Below are positions 43,488 through 54,139 of a stretch of 64,000 nt of DNA, in pieces; the stretch's first letter is position 1, and every line of letters begins with the position of its first letter. This stretch comes from Ralstonia sp. ASV6 (GTDB taxonomy: Bacteria > Pseudomonadota > Gammaproteobacteria > Burkholderiales > Burkholderiaceae): the NCBI RefSeq assembly GCF_016429285.1, contig NZ_JAELUI010000002.1:1-64000 (forward strand), written 5' to 3'. The notes under the pieces were generated by a model. The model was not told the origin of the DNA, made no database searches, and saw nothing but the letters and a program-made list of their open reading frames with translations. The position numbers and the translations under genes were made by a program.

Positions 43488-44519
43488 ATGGACAGCGTCG
43501 ATCTTGAAGTCTTGAAAACCAGCGTGCGCTGGCTGGAACAGGGGCGGCGTGTGCTGCTCGTCACCGTTGTGAAGACCTGGGGCTCATCGCCCCGGCCTGA
43601 AGGCGCCATGCTCGCCCTGCGCGACGATGGTGTCGTCGTCGGCTCGGTGTCGGGCGGCTGCATTGAAGACGACCTCATCGACCGCGTGCGCCGCGAAGGC
43701 CTGCAGCAGGTCAAGCCTGAGGCCGTCAAATACGGCATCAGCGCTGAAGAGGCGCACCGCTTCGGCCTGCCCTGCGGCGGCACGCTCCAGCTCGTGCTGG
43801 AGCCGCTGAACGCCGCCAGCGGCCTGGATGCCCTGCTGCACGCCGTGGAAGCCGGCCAGCTTGTCGCCCGCACGCTCGACATGACCACGGGCGCAACGCA
43901 GCTGCAGCACGCCACCGTGACCGATGGCCTGCAGTTTGATGAAGAACGCCTCGTCACCATTCACGGCCCGCGCTATCGGATGCTCGTCATCGGCGCGGGG
44001 CAGCTCTCGCGCTATCTATGCCAGATTGCCGTGGGCCTGGACTATCAGGTGACCGTGTGCGACCCGCGTGAAGAGTACAGCGAAGAATGGGATATCCCGG
44101 GCGTCGCGATGGTCCGCACCATGCCCGACGACACGGTCATGGCCATGAAGATGGATGAACGCTGTGCCGTCATCGCCCTCACGCACGACCCCAAGCTCGA
44201 CGACCTGGCGCTCATGGAAGCGCTCAAGACGCCTGCCTTCTACGTGGGCGCGCTCGGCAGCCGCCGCAATAACGCCAGCCGCCGCGAACGCCTGAAAGAG
44301 TTCGACCTGACCGAGTCCGAACTGGCACGCCTGCATGGCCCGGTCGGCATCTACATCGGCAGCCGCACGCCACCGGAGATCGCCATCTCCATCCTGGCCG
44401 AGGTGACGGCTGCCAAGAACGGCGTTTCGCTACCGACCCTCCTGCAGGTGGAAGGGGCCAAGGCCGCGCGCGAAATTGCGGCCAATGGCACGTCCAGCTG
44501 CGCAGTGCCGCATGCCTAA
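43488..44519 (+). CDS. XdhC/CoxF-family molybdenum cofactor chaperone
   Basis: The 343-aa protein has the XdhC N-terminal domain (TVVKTWGSSPRPEGAML, GSVSGGCIEDDLI, GLPCGGTLQLVLEP) and a Rossmann-like C-terminal domain (LVIGAGQLSRYLC). XdhC proteins bind and help sulfurate the molybdenum cofactor before insertion. It is the last gene of the operon, with a ribosome-binding site GTAGGAAA. Confidence 0.9.
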   Translation: MDSVDLEVLKTSVRWLEQGRRVLLVTVVKTWGSSPRPEGAMLALRDDGVVVGSVSGGCIEDDLIDRVRREGLQQVKPEAVKYGISAEEAHRFGLPCGGTLQLVLEPLNAASGLDALLHAVEAGQLVARTLDMTTGATQLQHATVTDGLQFDEERLVTIHGPRYRMLVIGAGQLSRYLCQIAVGLDYQVTVCDPREEYSEEWDIPGVAMVRTMPDDTVMAMKMDERCAVIALTHDPKLDDLALMEALKTPAFYVGALGSRRNNASRRERLKEFDLTESELARLHGPVGIYIGSRTPPEIAISILAEVTAAKNGVSLPTLLQVEGAKAAREIAANGTSSCAVPHA

Positions 44520-44800
44520 AGTCAACCTTCTAGCGCGAAAGGTCTACAAAAGGGCGTGCCGAAAGGCGCTTGAAAGGTTACATTCTTATAAATCGCTGAT
44601 TCTGCGCGGCGTCTGACCGCACCGCGTAACACCTGTCACGCGGCACGGCGAGTCTCGCACCTTGCGCGCCCTGCAGATGCGCCCGTTTGGGGCATGCGCG
44701 CACCACCAGCGTTCCGTGTCCGCACATGCGGCACCGATGCGGTTATTGGCAGGCGGGTTGGTCGCTCGCTTCGCACTTCAAAGATTTCGAGCTTTCTCGC

Positions 44801-45904
44801 ATGAGTATTCTGCTAACCGGCGCGACCGGTTTTGTGGGCGGCGCTATTGCCGCAGATCTGTCCGCCAAGGGTCTACTGGGCGACACGCGCTTTGCCGTGC
44901 GCGGCGACACGCCCGCGGATGGGCTCACGCGCCTGCGCAACAACCTGCGCCGGTTCCAGTTGCCGCAAGCCGTGCTGGACGGCATCACCGAATCGCAGAT
45001 CGTGCTGTTCGACCTGCGCGACGCCGGCCAGGCCAAGCTGGGCGATCCGGAAGTCATCATCAACTGCGCAGCACTGGCAACGTTCTCGAACCATCCGTCG
45101 CTATGGGATACCAACGTGGGCGGCGTGCTGGCGCTGGGCCGGCTGGCTGCGCAGGGCTCACGCCTCAAGCGTTTCCTGCAGATCGGCACAGCCATGTCGT
45201 GCGGCCAACTGGCCAATCGCCATGTAGACGAAAGCTGGGATGTGCCGCCGATCGAGCAGCACGCCGTGCCCTATACGTATTCCAAGGGGATGGCCGAGTT
45301 GAAGCTGCGCGAAGTCGTGCCCGAGTTGCCGCTGGTGGTGGTACGGCCGTCCATCGTGGTCGGTCACAGCACGCTGGGCTGCGAGCCCTCGGGCAGCATC
45401 TTCTGGATGCTGCGCATGGTGGCCATGCTGGAGACCTTCAGCTGTCAGCTGTCGGACCGTGTAGACATCCTGCCGGTGGACGACTGCGCCGAGGCCATCG
45501 TCAGGCTGGCGACCAAGCCCACGCTGGCGCACGACCTGTACCACATCAGTGCCGGCGATGCGAACTCCGAGCGCATCGAAACGCTGTACCCGCGCTTCAA
45601 GCGCTGCAAGACCCCGGAAGAAGACGCCCAGGCGCTCGCCGGGTACGTGTATCAGGAAAAAATCGCTGAGAAAGCACTGGCGCGTAAATTCCTGAGCATG
45701 ACGGGTGACGGCAATGTGCGACTGGTTGCGCGCTGCATCCACCTGTATGCCAAGTTCGCCAGCATGAGCTACGTGTTCGACAACACGCGACTGGTGCAGG
45801 AGACCGGCTTCCAGCCGCGCTCCCTGCTCGCCTACCTCGACCGCTGCCTCGATACGTCGGACGCCGTGCCGATTCCCGAGCAGATGCAGTGGGACTATAA
45901 GTAG
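44801..45904 (+). CDS. NAD(P)-dependent epimerase/thioester-reductase-like protein
   Basis: The 367-aa protein is an extended short-chain dehydrogenase: GATGFVGG nucleotide motif (7-14), an INCAA segment and YTYSKG catalytic Tyr/Lys (about residues 157-162). The pattern resembles the reductase domain of NRPS-type thioester reductases and male-sterility-like proteins (NAD_binding_4). The substrate is unknown. It stands alone between the cox-like operon and the MgtC gene. Confidence 0.85.
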   Translation: MSILLTGATGFVGGAIAADLSAKGLLGDTRFAVRGDTPADGLTRLRNNLRRFQLPQAVLDGITESQIVLFDLRDAGQAKLGDPEVIINCAALATFSNHPSLWDTNVGGVLALGRLAAQGSRLKRFLQIGTAMSCGQLANRHVDESWDVPPIEQHAVPYTYSKGMAELKLREVVPELPLVVVRPSIVVGHSTLGCEPSGSIFWMLRMVAMLETFSCQLSDRVDILPVDDCAEAIVRLATKPTLAHDLYHISAGDANSERIETLYPRFKRCKTPEEDAQALAGYVYQEKIAEKALARKFLSMTGDGNVRLVARCIHLYAKFASMSYVFDNTRLVQETGFQPRSLLAYLDRCLDTSDAVPIPEQMQWDYK

Positions 45905-45924
45905 CCGTCTGGCCTATCCGGCTC

Positions 45925-45948
45925 GCACGGCGTGTCATGGCGCCGTGC
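45925..45948 (+). terminator. hairpin after the epimerase gene
   Basis: GCACGGCG and CGCCGTGC form a perfect 8-bp stem with an 8-nt loop 21 nt after the stop. No T-run follows, so termination may be weak or protein-assisted. Confidence 0.45.
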
Positions 45949-46013
45949 TATAACCATCGGCGCCTCATTTAGCACCTGAGCAAGACTCCGGTCTGCATAA
46001 CAAGGAGCCGCCG

Positions 46014-46736
46014 ATGCAGCTGCAAGCCCTCATTCATCTCAATTTCGCCACGTTGCTGGATTCGTTCATCAGCCTTGCCGCCGCGTTTGCGCTCGGCTCG
46101 CTGATCGGCTTCGAGCGGCAGGTCAGGCAGCGGACGGCGGGCTTGCGCACCAATGCGCTGGTGGCGGTGGCGGCGGCAGCCTTCGTTGATATGGCCGCGC
46201 AGATCGGCACCGCATCGGATACCACCCGCGTGATTGCCTACGTGGTCTCGGGTGTGGGCTTCCTGGGTGCCGGCACCATCATGAAGGAAGGGCTGAACGT
46301 GCGTGGGCTGAATACCGCTGCCACGCTGTGGGGCTCGGCCGCCGTAGGCGCGGCGGCGGGCTCGGACCTGATCGGCCAGGCCGTGTTGATCTCGTTGTTC
46401 GTGCTGGCCTCCAACATCCTGCTGCGGCCCGTGGTGAACCGCATCAACCGCACGCCGCTGGATAACCAAGCCAGCGAAGTCACGTACACGATGTGCGTGA
46501 TCTCCACCAGCAATCGCCAGAAGGAGGCCCTGGCCGATCTGGAGCGCCTGCTGGAAGAAGCCAGCTATCCCGTCAGCGATCTGTCGGTCGAGCCCTTTGG
46601 CGAAGACCACGTGGAAATCGAAGCCATGCTGATGTCCACCGCGGTGAATGCCTCCGAGCTGGACCGCATCGTCAGTGCACTGCAAGCACAGCCGCACATC
46701 GCCCAGGCGTTCTGGAACCCGAGCACGACGGAGTAG
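46014..46736 (+). CDS. MgtC/SapB family membrane protein
   Basis: The 240-aa protein matches MgtC-type proteins: N-terminal ALGSLIGFERQ, RTAGLRTNALVAVAAAAFV, GVGFLGAGTIMKEG and a C-terminal ACT-like domain (DLERLLEEASYPVSDLSVE). About five membrane helices are present. MgtC is linked to low-magnesium growth and virulence in other bacteria. It ends 9 nt before a convergent gene. Confidence 0.88.
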   Translation: MQLQALIHLNFATLLDSFISLAAAFALGSLIGFERQVRQRTAGLRTNALVAVAAAAFVDMAAQIGTASDTTRVIAYVVSGVGFLGAGTIMKEGLNVRGLNTAATLWGSAAVGAAAGSDLIGQAVLISLFVLASNILLRPVVNRINRTPLDNQASEVTYTMCVISTSNRQKEALADLERLLEEASYPVSDLSVEPFGEDHVEIEAMLMSTAVNASELDRIVSALQAQPHIAQAFWNPSTTE

Positions 46737-46745
46737 CCGCTGCGC

Positions 46746-47213
46746 TTAAAGCTCCTGTGTGGCCGCCAGGGCGATGATCTTGGCCCAGCGCTTCGCTTCC
46801 TGGCGATTGCGCATCGGAATCTGCCAATCCGCCTGCGCCTGATGTTTCAGGCGCAGCACAAGAGACCACGCGCCGTCGCGCTCAACCGCATCGGCACCGG
46901 CAATATCAGCAAAGAGGAATCGCGCGTCCTGGGCATGCAGACGCAATGACCCGCGCTTTTGTTCGGCATCAACAGCAATCTGCCCCCAGCTTCCGCTCAA
47001 GGACACAACCCGCTGGCCCTTCACGTTGACGCCATGCACCGCACGGTGGCGGCGGATCAGGCTGACGACGGCCCCGGTGATGAGCGCTGCCGCGGTCAAT
47101 ACCGCAGCGCCGCCCGCGATGGCCCCGTACGCTGCTGCAACCGATACGTACAGCCGGACTGCGCCGTAGATGAGCAGACCAACCAGCGCAAACGCAGCAA
47201 TGATGAACGGCAT
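46746..47213 (-). CDS. hypothetical membrane protein, 155 aa
   Basis: Starting at 47,213, it has two membrane helices (FIIAAFALVGLLIYGAV and a Gly/Ala-rich second) and a C-terminal soluble domain (about residues 60-155) rich in charged strands. That domain resembles a small PH-like fold, but this is uncertain. An upstream ATG at 47,273 lacks a good ribosome-binding site. It is convergent with the MgtC gene. Confidence 0.65.
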   Translation of the reverse strand: MPFIIAAFALVGLLIYGAVRLYVSVAAAYGAIAGGAAVLTAAALITGAVVSLIRRHRAVHGVNVKGQRVVSLSGSWGQIAVDAEQKRGSLRLHAQDARFLFADIAGADAVERDGAWSLVLRLKHQAQADWQIPMRNRQEAKRWAKIIALAATQEL

Positions 47214-47337
47214 GGCGTGATTCCTTGATCCTTGAATAAGCGTTCCGGTTATATCAACCGAAACGGCGTTCAAGGCAAGTCATTGCCACACATGCCGATC
47301 AAAACGACCGCTTGTATCCAATCCGGTGTCGATATGC

Positions 47338-48879
47338 TTACGCCAGCCGGAAGGCTGCGATAGCGGCGTTCAGCACCTGCGCCTGTTCTTCCAGCGACTC
47401 GGCCGCTGCGGCCGCCTGCTCCACCAGCGCAGCGTTCTGCTGCGTGGCTTCGTCCATCAGCGTGACAGCCTTGTTGACCTGCTCGATGCCCGAGCTTTGC
47501 TCGTTGGAGGCGGCTGCAATCTCGCCCATGATGTCGGTCACACGGCGGATGGAGGCGACGATGTCTTCCATGGTGGTGCCGGCACGCTCGGCCAGCGCAC
47601 TACCCGTCTCCACCTTGGACAGCGAGGCCTCGATCATCTCCTTGATCTCCTTGGCCGCCGCGGCGCTGCGCTGCGCGAGGTTGCGCACTTCACCGGCCAC
47701 CACGGCAAAGCCACGGCCTTGCTCGCCTGCGCGAGCGGCCTCCACGGCGGCGTTCAGCGCCAGGATGTTGGTCTGGAAGGCAATGCCGTCAATCACACCG
47801 ATGATCTCGGACACCGTGCGCGAGGACGCGCTGATCTCGCGCATGGTCGCCACCACGTCGGTCACCACTGCACCGCCCTGGCTGGCCACGTGGGATGCAC
47901 TGTCAGCCAGTTGGCTGGCCTGACGGGCGTTGTCCGCGTTCTGGCGCACGATGGAGGTCATCTCTTCCATGCTGGATGCGGTTTCCTCCAGCGAGCTGGC
48001 CTGCTCTTCCGTGCGCTGCGAAAGATCGGCATTGCCGGCAGCAATCTGCTTGGTGGCCGCGCCGATCGATTCGGAACCGGTGCGCACACGGCGCACGGTA
48101 TCGGTCAACGCGCCCTGCATGCGGGCCAGACCTTCGAGCAGGCGGCCCATCTCGTCCTGACGGTCAACACGCACGGGCTGCGTCAGATCGCCTGCGGCGA
48201 TGCGGTCAAACTGTGCCAGCGTGGCGTTCAGCGGGCCGACAATGGCGCGCAGCAGCGACCATGCGCACACCAACGCCACCAGCAACGCAAAAACGATGGC
48301 GGCAATCACGATCATGCGGAAACGCGCGTAGGCCTCGCGCGATTCATCGTAGTTGGCTTTGGAAAAGGCCAGCTGTTTCTTGCTCAGCGCCAGGCTGGTG
48401 TCATTCGAATCGCGGAAGGCCTTGGAGACGCCCTTCTCCATGATCTTGTCGGCCGTGGCGCGGTCACCGGCGCGCAGTGCCTTGATGATGTCGCGCAGCG
48501 TGCCTGATGCGGCTTCACGCTTGGTGGCGACTTCCTTGGCCAGGCGCTCCTCCTCATCGTCGCGCGGCAGGGCCAGGTACTTCTTCCATGCCTCGTCCGA
48601 GCGGGTGATCAGCTCTTCGGTGCGGTCAAGCAACTGCATGGCGCCCTTGTCTTCCGGGTACAGCATCGCCTTGTCGAGCGCGGTGCGTGCGCGGGTGAGA
48701 CTCAGGTCGGATTCGCCCAGGGCAAGCGCAGACGGAAACTGGTTGGTGAACGTCTGTTCATGTGCGCGATTGGCATCACGCAGGCCAAGCAGCCCAGCCA
48801 CACCAATCAGTAAGGCCAGCAGAAACAGGATGGAAACCGTGAGCACCAGGCGGGTGCGGATGGTCAATCGGGCAGACAT
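47338..48879 (-). CDS. methyl-accepting chemotaxis protein
   Basis: The 513-aa receptor has a first membrane helix (11-33), a four-helix-bundle ligand domain (about 35-185), a second helix near 190-210, a HAMP domain and a signalling domain. The hairpin tip reads [33 protein letters not shown]. It would signal through CheA/CheW to the flagellar motor. The ligand is unknown. The length and class are like the Tar/Tsr 36H group. Confidence 0.93.
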   Translation of the reverse strand: MSARLTIRTRLVLTVSILFLLALLIGVAGLLGLRDANRAHEQTFTNQFPSALALGESDLSLTRARTALDKAMLYPEDKGAMQLLDRTEELITRSDEAWKKYLALPRDDEEERLAKEVATKREAASGTLRDIIKALRAGDRATADKIMEKGVSKAFRDSNDTSLALSKKQLAFSKANYDESREAYARFRMIVIAAIVFALLVALVCAWSLLRAIVGPLNATLAQFDRIAAGDLTQPVRVDRQDEMGRLLEGLARMQGALTDTVRRVRTGSESIGAATKQIAAGNADLSQRTEEQASSLEETASSMEEMTSIVRQNADNARQASQLADSASHVASQGGAVVTDVVATMREISASSRTVSEIIGVIDGIAFQTNILALNAAVEAARAGEQGRGFAVVAGEVRNLAQRSAAAAKEIKEMIEASLSKVETGSALAERAGTTMEDIVASIRRVTDIMGEIAAASNEQSSGIEQVNKAVTLMDEATQQNAALVEQAAAAAESLEEQAQVLNAAIAAFRLA

Positions 48880-49030
48880 GGGCGCGGCGAAGGTAACGTG
48901 CGCGGCTTCTCACGCAGGCGCGACGATCGCGCCGGGCGGCCGGCTACCTTGGCACTATCGGTCGCCCGCGGCGGGAACTTGAGGGCGGCATGCACAATGC
49001 ATCACCTGACACCGCCCCTGGCTCAAGGCT

Positions 49031-50263
49031 TTAGCCTGCCTTGCCCTTGCGCGCCTGCCGATAGTCCTCCGCAAACTCGGCCCACTGCTTGAGCGACACC
49101 TTCCGCCCGTGCGTGGCCAGCTTGAGCGCGGATTTGCGCCACGCCGTGCCGGCTGCATAGTCCTGCACAGCCTCGACCAGATCAGTCCCGAGGCGGCCGC
49201 AACTGCGCAGATGACACCACGCGGCCACACGGGCCATGGTCTGCAGCGCGTCGTCCAGATTGGCGACGACGTGCTTGCCGGAGCCCAACTCCACGCGATC
49301 AGCCGTGGGTTGCAGGCTTTTGACCACGTACGACTTCGGCTTTTCACCCTTGGCTCCGTAGACGACGCCGCGCAGCAACGCCGGTGAAATCGCCTGCGAG
49401 ATGCGCTGGATGCCAACCACACGCCCTGCCTCGCTATGCCACGGCGCCACGCTGCATGCGTCGCCCAGCACGCCGGCCCAAACGCTCGGTACGGAGAGCT
49501 TGATGTCGATCAGACGCAGGGTGTCGGGGGCGTTCTCGGGGCGGGCCAGCACCGAATAGCGTTCCAGCCCCAGGCTGCCCGTGCCGGCAATGCGACGCGC
49601 GACATCCACAGCAACGAAGCGTTGGCCGTGTCCGTTCCCCTGCTCGGAATACGCCTGGAGAATGCGGCGCGCGCGTTGGGCCTCTTCCTTGCTGGCACGC
49701 AATGTGCGGCGCCCATCGATGCGCAGGTTGATCTGGTTACCGTTACGCTCGGTGCGCTCGGCCAGATACGTCGCGCGGTTGCGCCTGCGCAGGCCGCGCA
49801 GCAAAGTACGCACGATGCCGGTGGCGGTGGCGCGCTCAACCCAGCGTGGCTTGCCGTCGACCAGCGCCGCAGCATAGGTATCGAGAAACCGCCGGCAGAG
49901 GTTGTTTGCGTCTTCATCAGCCAGCTTCCAGCTACATGCGGCCACCTGCAGGCTCGACAGCACGCGCACGAGGTCAACGGTAAACGGCGCGGTCAGTGCT
50001 TCGTCAAAATCGTTCATGTCGAAGTAGACCAGGCCGTTATCGCCCTTGAAGCTGCCGAAGTTCTCCAGGTGCAGATCGCCGCAGACCAGCGTGCGGGGCG
50101 CTTCGTGCATGAGCGGCGCATCGATCATCGATGCCGCATACAGATTGTTGGTGCCGCGAAAGAATGAGAACGGATCGGCGGCGATGGCAGCCAGCTTGCG
50201 CGTGAGGCGCTCCGGGTCTCGCCCGGCGTTGTACTCAAGAATGACGCGGGTACTCTCGTGCAT
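49031..50263 (-). CDS. DUF2252 family protein
   Basis: The 410-aa protein matches DUF2252, with FFRGTNNLYAASM, LVCGDLHLENFGSF and YFDMNDFDEALTAPF near the N terminus. This GDxHxxN...DxxDF layout resembles the aminoglycoside phosphotransferase/kinase fold, with H and D as possible catalytic residues, but no activity is known. It is divergent from the GH15 gene with a large palindrome between. Confidence 0.85.
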   Translation of the reverse strand: MHESTRVILEYNAGRDPERLTRKLAAIAADPFSFFRGTNNLYAASMIDAPLMHEAPRTLVCGDLHLENFGSFKGDNGLVYFDMNDFDEALTAPFTVDLVRVLSSLQVAACSWKLADEDANNLCRRFLDTYAAALVDGKPRWVERATATGIVRTLLRGLRRRNRATYLAERTERNGNQINLRIDGRRTLRASKEEAQRARRILQAYSEQGNGHGQRFVAVDVARRIAGTGSLGLERYSVLARPENAPDTLRLIDIKLSVPSVWAGVLGDACSVAPWHSEAGRVVGIQRISQAISPALLRGVVYGAKGEKPKSYVVKSLQPTADRVELGSGKHVVANLDDALQTMARVAAWCHLRSCGRLGTDLVEAVQDYAAGTAWRKSALKLATHGRKVSLKQWAEFAEDYRQARKGKAG

Positions 50264-50376
50264 GGTCGGCCTTATCGATTGTTGGAGTGGAGTGTGAGAT
50301 CAACGTGTGCATGCAGGCCACTGGGCTAAGCGTGGACGACACCGCGGCCCATCTGCCCCTTGCCCTTCGGGTTGGC

Positions 50377-50460
50377 CCGAGTGGGGGCCATCTGCTTTGT
50401 CGGCTTGCAATGGGAATGCTCCCTTGCAAGGCGTCCTTCGCGCATCTGGCCCCCACTCGG
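50377..50460. repeat. 84-bp inverted repeat with nested hairpin
   Basis: A 14-bp inverted repeat (50,377-50,390 with 50,447-50,460, perfect) encloses a second hairpin, CTTGCAA/TTGCAAG with GGGA/TCCC inside (50,404-50,430). It sits in the 232-bp gap between divergent DUF2252 and GH15 genes. It looks like an intergenic REP-type element; it also lies where both promoters should be. Confidence 0.7.
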
Positions 50461-50495
50461 ACCGACATGCGCACGCTTCATAGGTAGACAGCCCC

Positions 50496-52355
50496 ATGCC
50501 CTCGAAAATCGAAGATTACGCCCTGATCGGCGATTGCGAAACCGCTGCGCTGGTCTCTCGCAACGGTTCCATCGACTGGCTATGCTGGCCCCGGTTCGAT
50601 TCAGGCGCCTGTTTTGCCGCCCTGCTGGGCACGCCTGATCATGGCCGCTGGCAGATCGCGCCACAATGTGCCGCTGGTCGTGTCAACCGGCGTTACCTGC
50701 CTGGCACGCTTGTGCTGGAGACCATTTTCGAGACTGACACCGGCACCGTCAGCCTGACCGACCTGATGCCCGTACGCCTGCCGGGCACGCCCAGCGCGCG
50801 CGACGATACGTCGGATCTCGTGCGCATCGTGCGGGGCATTTCGGGTGCGGTTGCCATGCGCATGGACCTGACGTTGCGCTTCGACTACGGCACCTCTGTG
50901 CCGTGGGTCAGTCGCGTGGTCGAAACCACCGGTGCCCCTGCCAACAGCGCATGCGACAACGCCGACTGCGTACTGCGAGCCATTGCCGGCCCCGACATGG
51001 TGACGCTGCGCACGCCGGCCCCGCTCCGCGGCGAGAACCTCTCCACCGTGGCCGAATTTACGGTGGCCGAAGGCGAGGCCATACCTTTCGTGCTGACGCA
51101 CTCTCCTTCGCATCTACCGCTGCCGGCGTCCATCGACGCACTGGAAGCCCAGCTCGACATCGAGGCGCGCTGGCGCGCGTGGTCGAGTCGGTGCCAGGGC
51201 GCCGATGAATGGACGGAGGCTGTCGAGCGCTCGCTTATCACGCTCAAGGCGCTGACGTATCACCGTACCGGCGGCGTGGTCGCCGCGCCCACCACATCGC
51301 TGCCCGAACAGCTTGGTGGCGTACGCAACTGGGATTACCGCTATTGCTGGCTGCGCGACGCCACCCTCACGCTGCTCGCCCTCATGAACGCCGGCTATTA
51401 CGATGAGGCACGCGCCTGGCGCGCCTGGCTTGAACGCGCCATCGCCGGTAGTCCTGCGCAAGTGCAGATCATGTACGGCATTGCCGGTGAACGCCGTCTG
51501 GGCGAATGGACCGTCCCCTGGCTGCCCGGCTATGAAGGCGCACAACCCGTGCGCGTTGGCAATGCAGCAGCGCAGCAGCTCCAATTCGATGTCTACGGTG
51601 AACTGATGGATGCGCTTTACCTTGCCCGCAAGGGCGGCCTGGCGGGTGATGACGCATCCTGGTACTTGCAAGTCGCACTGATGACGCATCTGGAAGACAT
51701 CTGGCAGTCCCCCGACGAAGGCATCTGGGAGGTGCGTGGCCCATCCCAGCACTTCACGCATTCCAAGGTGATGGCGTGGGTGGCGTTTGACCGCGCCGTC
51801 AAAAGCATCGAGCAATTTGGCGTGGAAGGCCCCCTTGAGCGCTGGCGCGCGGTGCGCGACCGCATTCATGCTGAGGTCTGCACGCGTGGCATCCACCCAC
51901 GCCGCGGCTGTTTCGTGCAGAGCTACGGCGGCGAAGAGGTGGATGCCGCTTTACTGATGCTGCCGCTGGTTGGCTTCCTGCCCGCAACGGACACGCGCAT
52001 CCAGGCCACGGTGCGCGCCATCGAGGACGATCTGCTCGTCGATGGTCTCGTACGCCGCTATCGCACGGAGGCCGTGGCGGATGGACTGCCCGAGGGCGAA
52101 GGCGTCTTCCTTGCGTGCAGCTTCTGGTATGTCGACAACCTCGTCCTCCAGGGCCGCAATGAAGAAGCCCGCGCGTTGTTCGTGAAGCTGCTGGCGCTGC
52201 GCAATGACGTGGGCTTGCTCTCGGAAGAGTACGACCCGCGCACGCGACGGTTGACGGGCAACTTTCCCCAGGCGTTCTCGCATATCGCTTTGGTGAACTC
52301 GGCGTTGGCGCTGTCGGCCGCGGCCAACCATGTCAGTCAACGGGCAAGCATCTAG
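50496..52355 (+). CDS. glycoside hydrolase family 15 protein
   Basis: The 619-aa protein has the bacterial GH15 layout: N-terminal beta domain (IEDYALIGDCETAALVSRNGSIDWLCWPRFDS) and a C-terminal alpha/alpha barrel with GGVRNWDYRYCWLRDATLTL and a late FLACSFWYVDNLVLQGR. Relatives act as glucoamylases or trehalases. The acid residues in RNWDYRYCWLRD and the later E (TEAVADGLPEGEG) fit. There is no signal peptide, so it acts in the cytoplasm. Confidence 0.9.
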   Translation: MPSKIEDYALIGDCETAALVSRNGSIDWLCWPRFDSGACFAALLGTPDHGRWQIAPQCAAGRVNRRYLPGTLVLETIFETDTGTVSLTDLMPVRLPGTPSARDDTSDLVRIVRGISGAVAMRMDLTLRFDYGTSVPWVSRVVETTGAPANSACDNADCVLRAIAGPDMVTLRTPAPLRGENLSTVAEFTVAEGEAIPFVLTHSPSHLPLPASIDALEAQLDIEARWRAWSSRCQGADEWTEAVERSLITLKALTYHRTGGVVAAPTTSLPEQLGGVRNWDYRYCWLRDATLTLLALMNAGYYDEARAWRAWLERAIAGSPAQVQIMYGIAGERRLGEWTVPWLPGYEGAQPVRVGNAAAQQLQFDVYGELMDALYLARKGGLAGDDASWYLQVALMTHLEDIWQSPDEGIWEVRGPSQHFTHSKVMAWVAFDRAVKSIEQFGVEGPLERWRAVRDRIHAEVCTRGIHPRRGCFVQSYGGEEVDAALLMLPLVGFLPATDTRIQATVRAIEDDLLVDGLVRRYRTEAVADGLPEGEGVFLACSFWYVDNLVLQGRNEEARALFVKLLALRNDVGLLSEEYDPRTRRLTGNFPQAFSHIALVNSALALSAAANHVSQRASI

Positions 52356-52381
52356 AAAACTGAATCCGCCGTCCCGGTAGA

Positions 52382-52648
52382 ATGGCGGCCCAACCGATTC
52401 AACTGCCCCCCGCCATGCCCGACGACATCTCCAGTGCGCCCGAAAGCACCCTGCTCGGCCGCCCCGACAGCCCGTGCGTTGGCATCTGCTCAACCCTCTT
52501 CGATGAGGTCTGCCAAGGCTGCGGGCGCACCCAGCTGGAAGTCAGCAATTGGGTGTTCATGACCGATGACGAGCGCAACGCCGTCTGGACGCGCATCCTG
52601 GCCGAAGGCACAGCCCAGGGCTACAACGCTGACGGCAGCCGCAAGTAA
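52382..52648 (+). CDS. DUF1289 family protein
   Basis: The 88-aa product has the DUF1289 core SPCVGICSTLFDEVCQGCGRT with four Cys that could bind metal, followed by WVFMTDDERNAVW. An alternative ATG at 52,415 would remove 11 residues and is plausible. The function is unknown. It is followed by a strong terminator. Confidence 0.85.
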   Translation: MAAQPIQLPPAMPDDISSAPESTLLGRPDSPCVGICSTLFDEVCQGCGRTQLEVSNWVFMTDDERNAVWTRILAEGTAQGYNADGSRK

Positions 52649-52660
52649 GCCCCAAAAGAA

Positions 52661-52684
52661 AACCCGGCCGAAGCCGGGTTTTTT
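52661..52684. terminator. bidirectional rho-independent terminator
   Basis: AACCCGGC-CGAA-GCCGGGTT forms an 8-bp stem with a stable tetraloop, with T on the right and A on the left. It serves both the DUF1289 gene and the convergent aldehyde dehydrogenase gene. Confidence 0.88.
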
Positions 52685-52702
52685 GTTGATGCAGCAGGCG
52701 CG

Positions 52703-54139
52703 TCAAGCCGTCTGAGCGGGCTTGAGCTGCAGCGCCTTGTACTCCAGGAACTCCTCCAGCCCGTACTTGCCGTTCTCGCGCCCGTTGCCGGACTGCTTGT
52801 AGCCGCCAAACGGCGCCTGCATGTTGAACGGCCCACCGTTGATGTCGACCTGCCCCGTACGAATGCGTCGCGCCACGCGAATCGCCCGCGCCTCATCCCC
52901 CGACCACACGCCGCCGCCCAGGCCGTAGATGCTGTCGTTGGCGATGCGGATGGCGTCATCCTCGTTGTCGTAGCAGATCACGGTGAGCACCGGGCCGAAG
53001 ATCTCTTCGCGCGCTACGGTGTCCGTGGTCTTGACGTTGCCCAGCACGGTCGGCTTGACGAAGAAGCCGGTGGACAATCCCTCCGGAGCATCGGTACCAC
53101 CGGCGATGAGTTCAGCCCCCTCTTCCAGACCCTTGCGGATGTAGCCCAGCACACGATCGCGCTGCACGGCGGAGATCAGTGGGCCCAGGCGCGTGGTCTC
53201 CTGCGCGGGGTCGCCCGGCACGTAGCTCGCCGCAAATTGCGCGGCCAGCGCCTTGACCTCTTCATACTTCGCACGGGGCACCAGCATGCGGGTGTGCGCC
53301 GAGCAGGTCTGCCCGGAGTTCAGGAAGCACGCCGACAGCGTTCCCTTGACCGCAGCCGACAAATCCGCGTCATCCAGGATTACCGAGGCGGACTTGCCGC
53401 CCAGCTCCAGCGCCACACGCTTGACCGATTGCGATGCCAGTTCGGCCACGCGCTTGCCCGCACGCGTCGAGCCCGTGAACGACACCATGTCGACATCCGG
53501 ATGGCTTGCCAGCACCTCACCCACCACCGGGCCATAGCCGGTAACAAGGTTGAACACGCCCGGCGGCAGGCCAGCTTCTTCAATGACCTCCGCCAGCACA
53601 AACGCGTTGAGCGGCGCCACTTCCGACGGCTTGAGCACCACCGTGCAGCCAGCGGCCAGCGCGGGGGCAACCTTCAGCGTGATCTGATTGAGCGGGTAGT
53701 TCCATGGCGTGATGGCGCCCACCACACCCACCGGCTCGCGCACCACCAGCGAGTTGGCGACCTGCTCTTCAAATTCAAATTTGCCGAGCAGCTTGGCGAA
53801 GTTGCCCCAGTTGAACACCGGGCCGCCCACCTGGATGGCGCGCGCCAGCTTGATCGGCATGCCGACTTCACCGGCAATCAGCTGCGCCAGCTCTTCACTT
53901 CGGGCCTTGAGACCGTCGGTGATCTTCTGGATGTACTCGGCGCGCTTGGCCACGGGCGTGGCAGCCCATCCGTCGAACGCAGCGCGGGCGGCCGCCACGG
54001 CGGCTTCGGCATCGGCAGCGCTGCCTTCAGGGATCGTCCCCATCACCTCTTCGGTGGCCGAATGAATCACTTCAATGACGCCCTTGCCCTGCGGCGCCAC
54101 CCACTTGCCATTGATGAAAAGCTTGTCGCGTTGCTGCAT
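52703..54139 (-). CDS. aldehyde dehydrogenase family protein
   Basis: Starting at 54,139, the 478-aa protein has the full NAD-dependent aldehyde dehydrogenase pattern: PWNYPLNQ near residue 145, [20 protein letters not shown] with the general-base Glu, and SGQTC with the nucleophile Cys279. The frame stays open upstream but has no start signals. The aldehyde is unknown. Confidence 0.92.
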   Translation of the reverse strand: MQQRDKLFINGKWVAPQGKGVIEVIHSATEEVMGTIPEGSAADAEAAVAAARAAFDGWAATPVAKRAEYIQKITDGLKARSEELAQLIAGEVGMPIKLARAIQVGGPVFNWGNFAKLLGKFEFEEQVANSLVVREPVGVVGAITPWNYPLNQITLKVAPALAAGCTVVLKPSEVAPLNAFVLAEVIEEAGLPPGVFNLVTGYGPVVGEVLASHPDVDMVSFTGSTRAGKRVAELASQSVKRVALELGGKSASVILDDADLSAAVKGTLSACFLNSGQTCSAHTRMLVPRAKYEEVKALAAQFAASYVPGDPAQETTRLGPLISAVQRDRVLGYIRKGLEEGAELIAGGTDAPEGLSTGFFVKPTVLGNVKTTDTVAREEIFGPVLTVICYDNEDDAIRIANDSIYGLGGGVWSGDEARAIRVARRIRTGQVDINGGPFNMQAPFGGYKQSGNGRENGKYGLEEFLEYKALQLKPAQTA

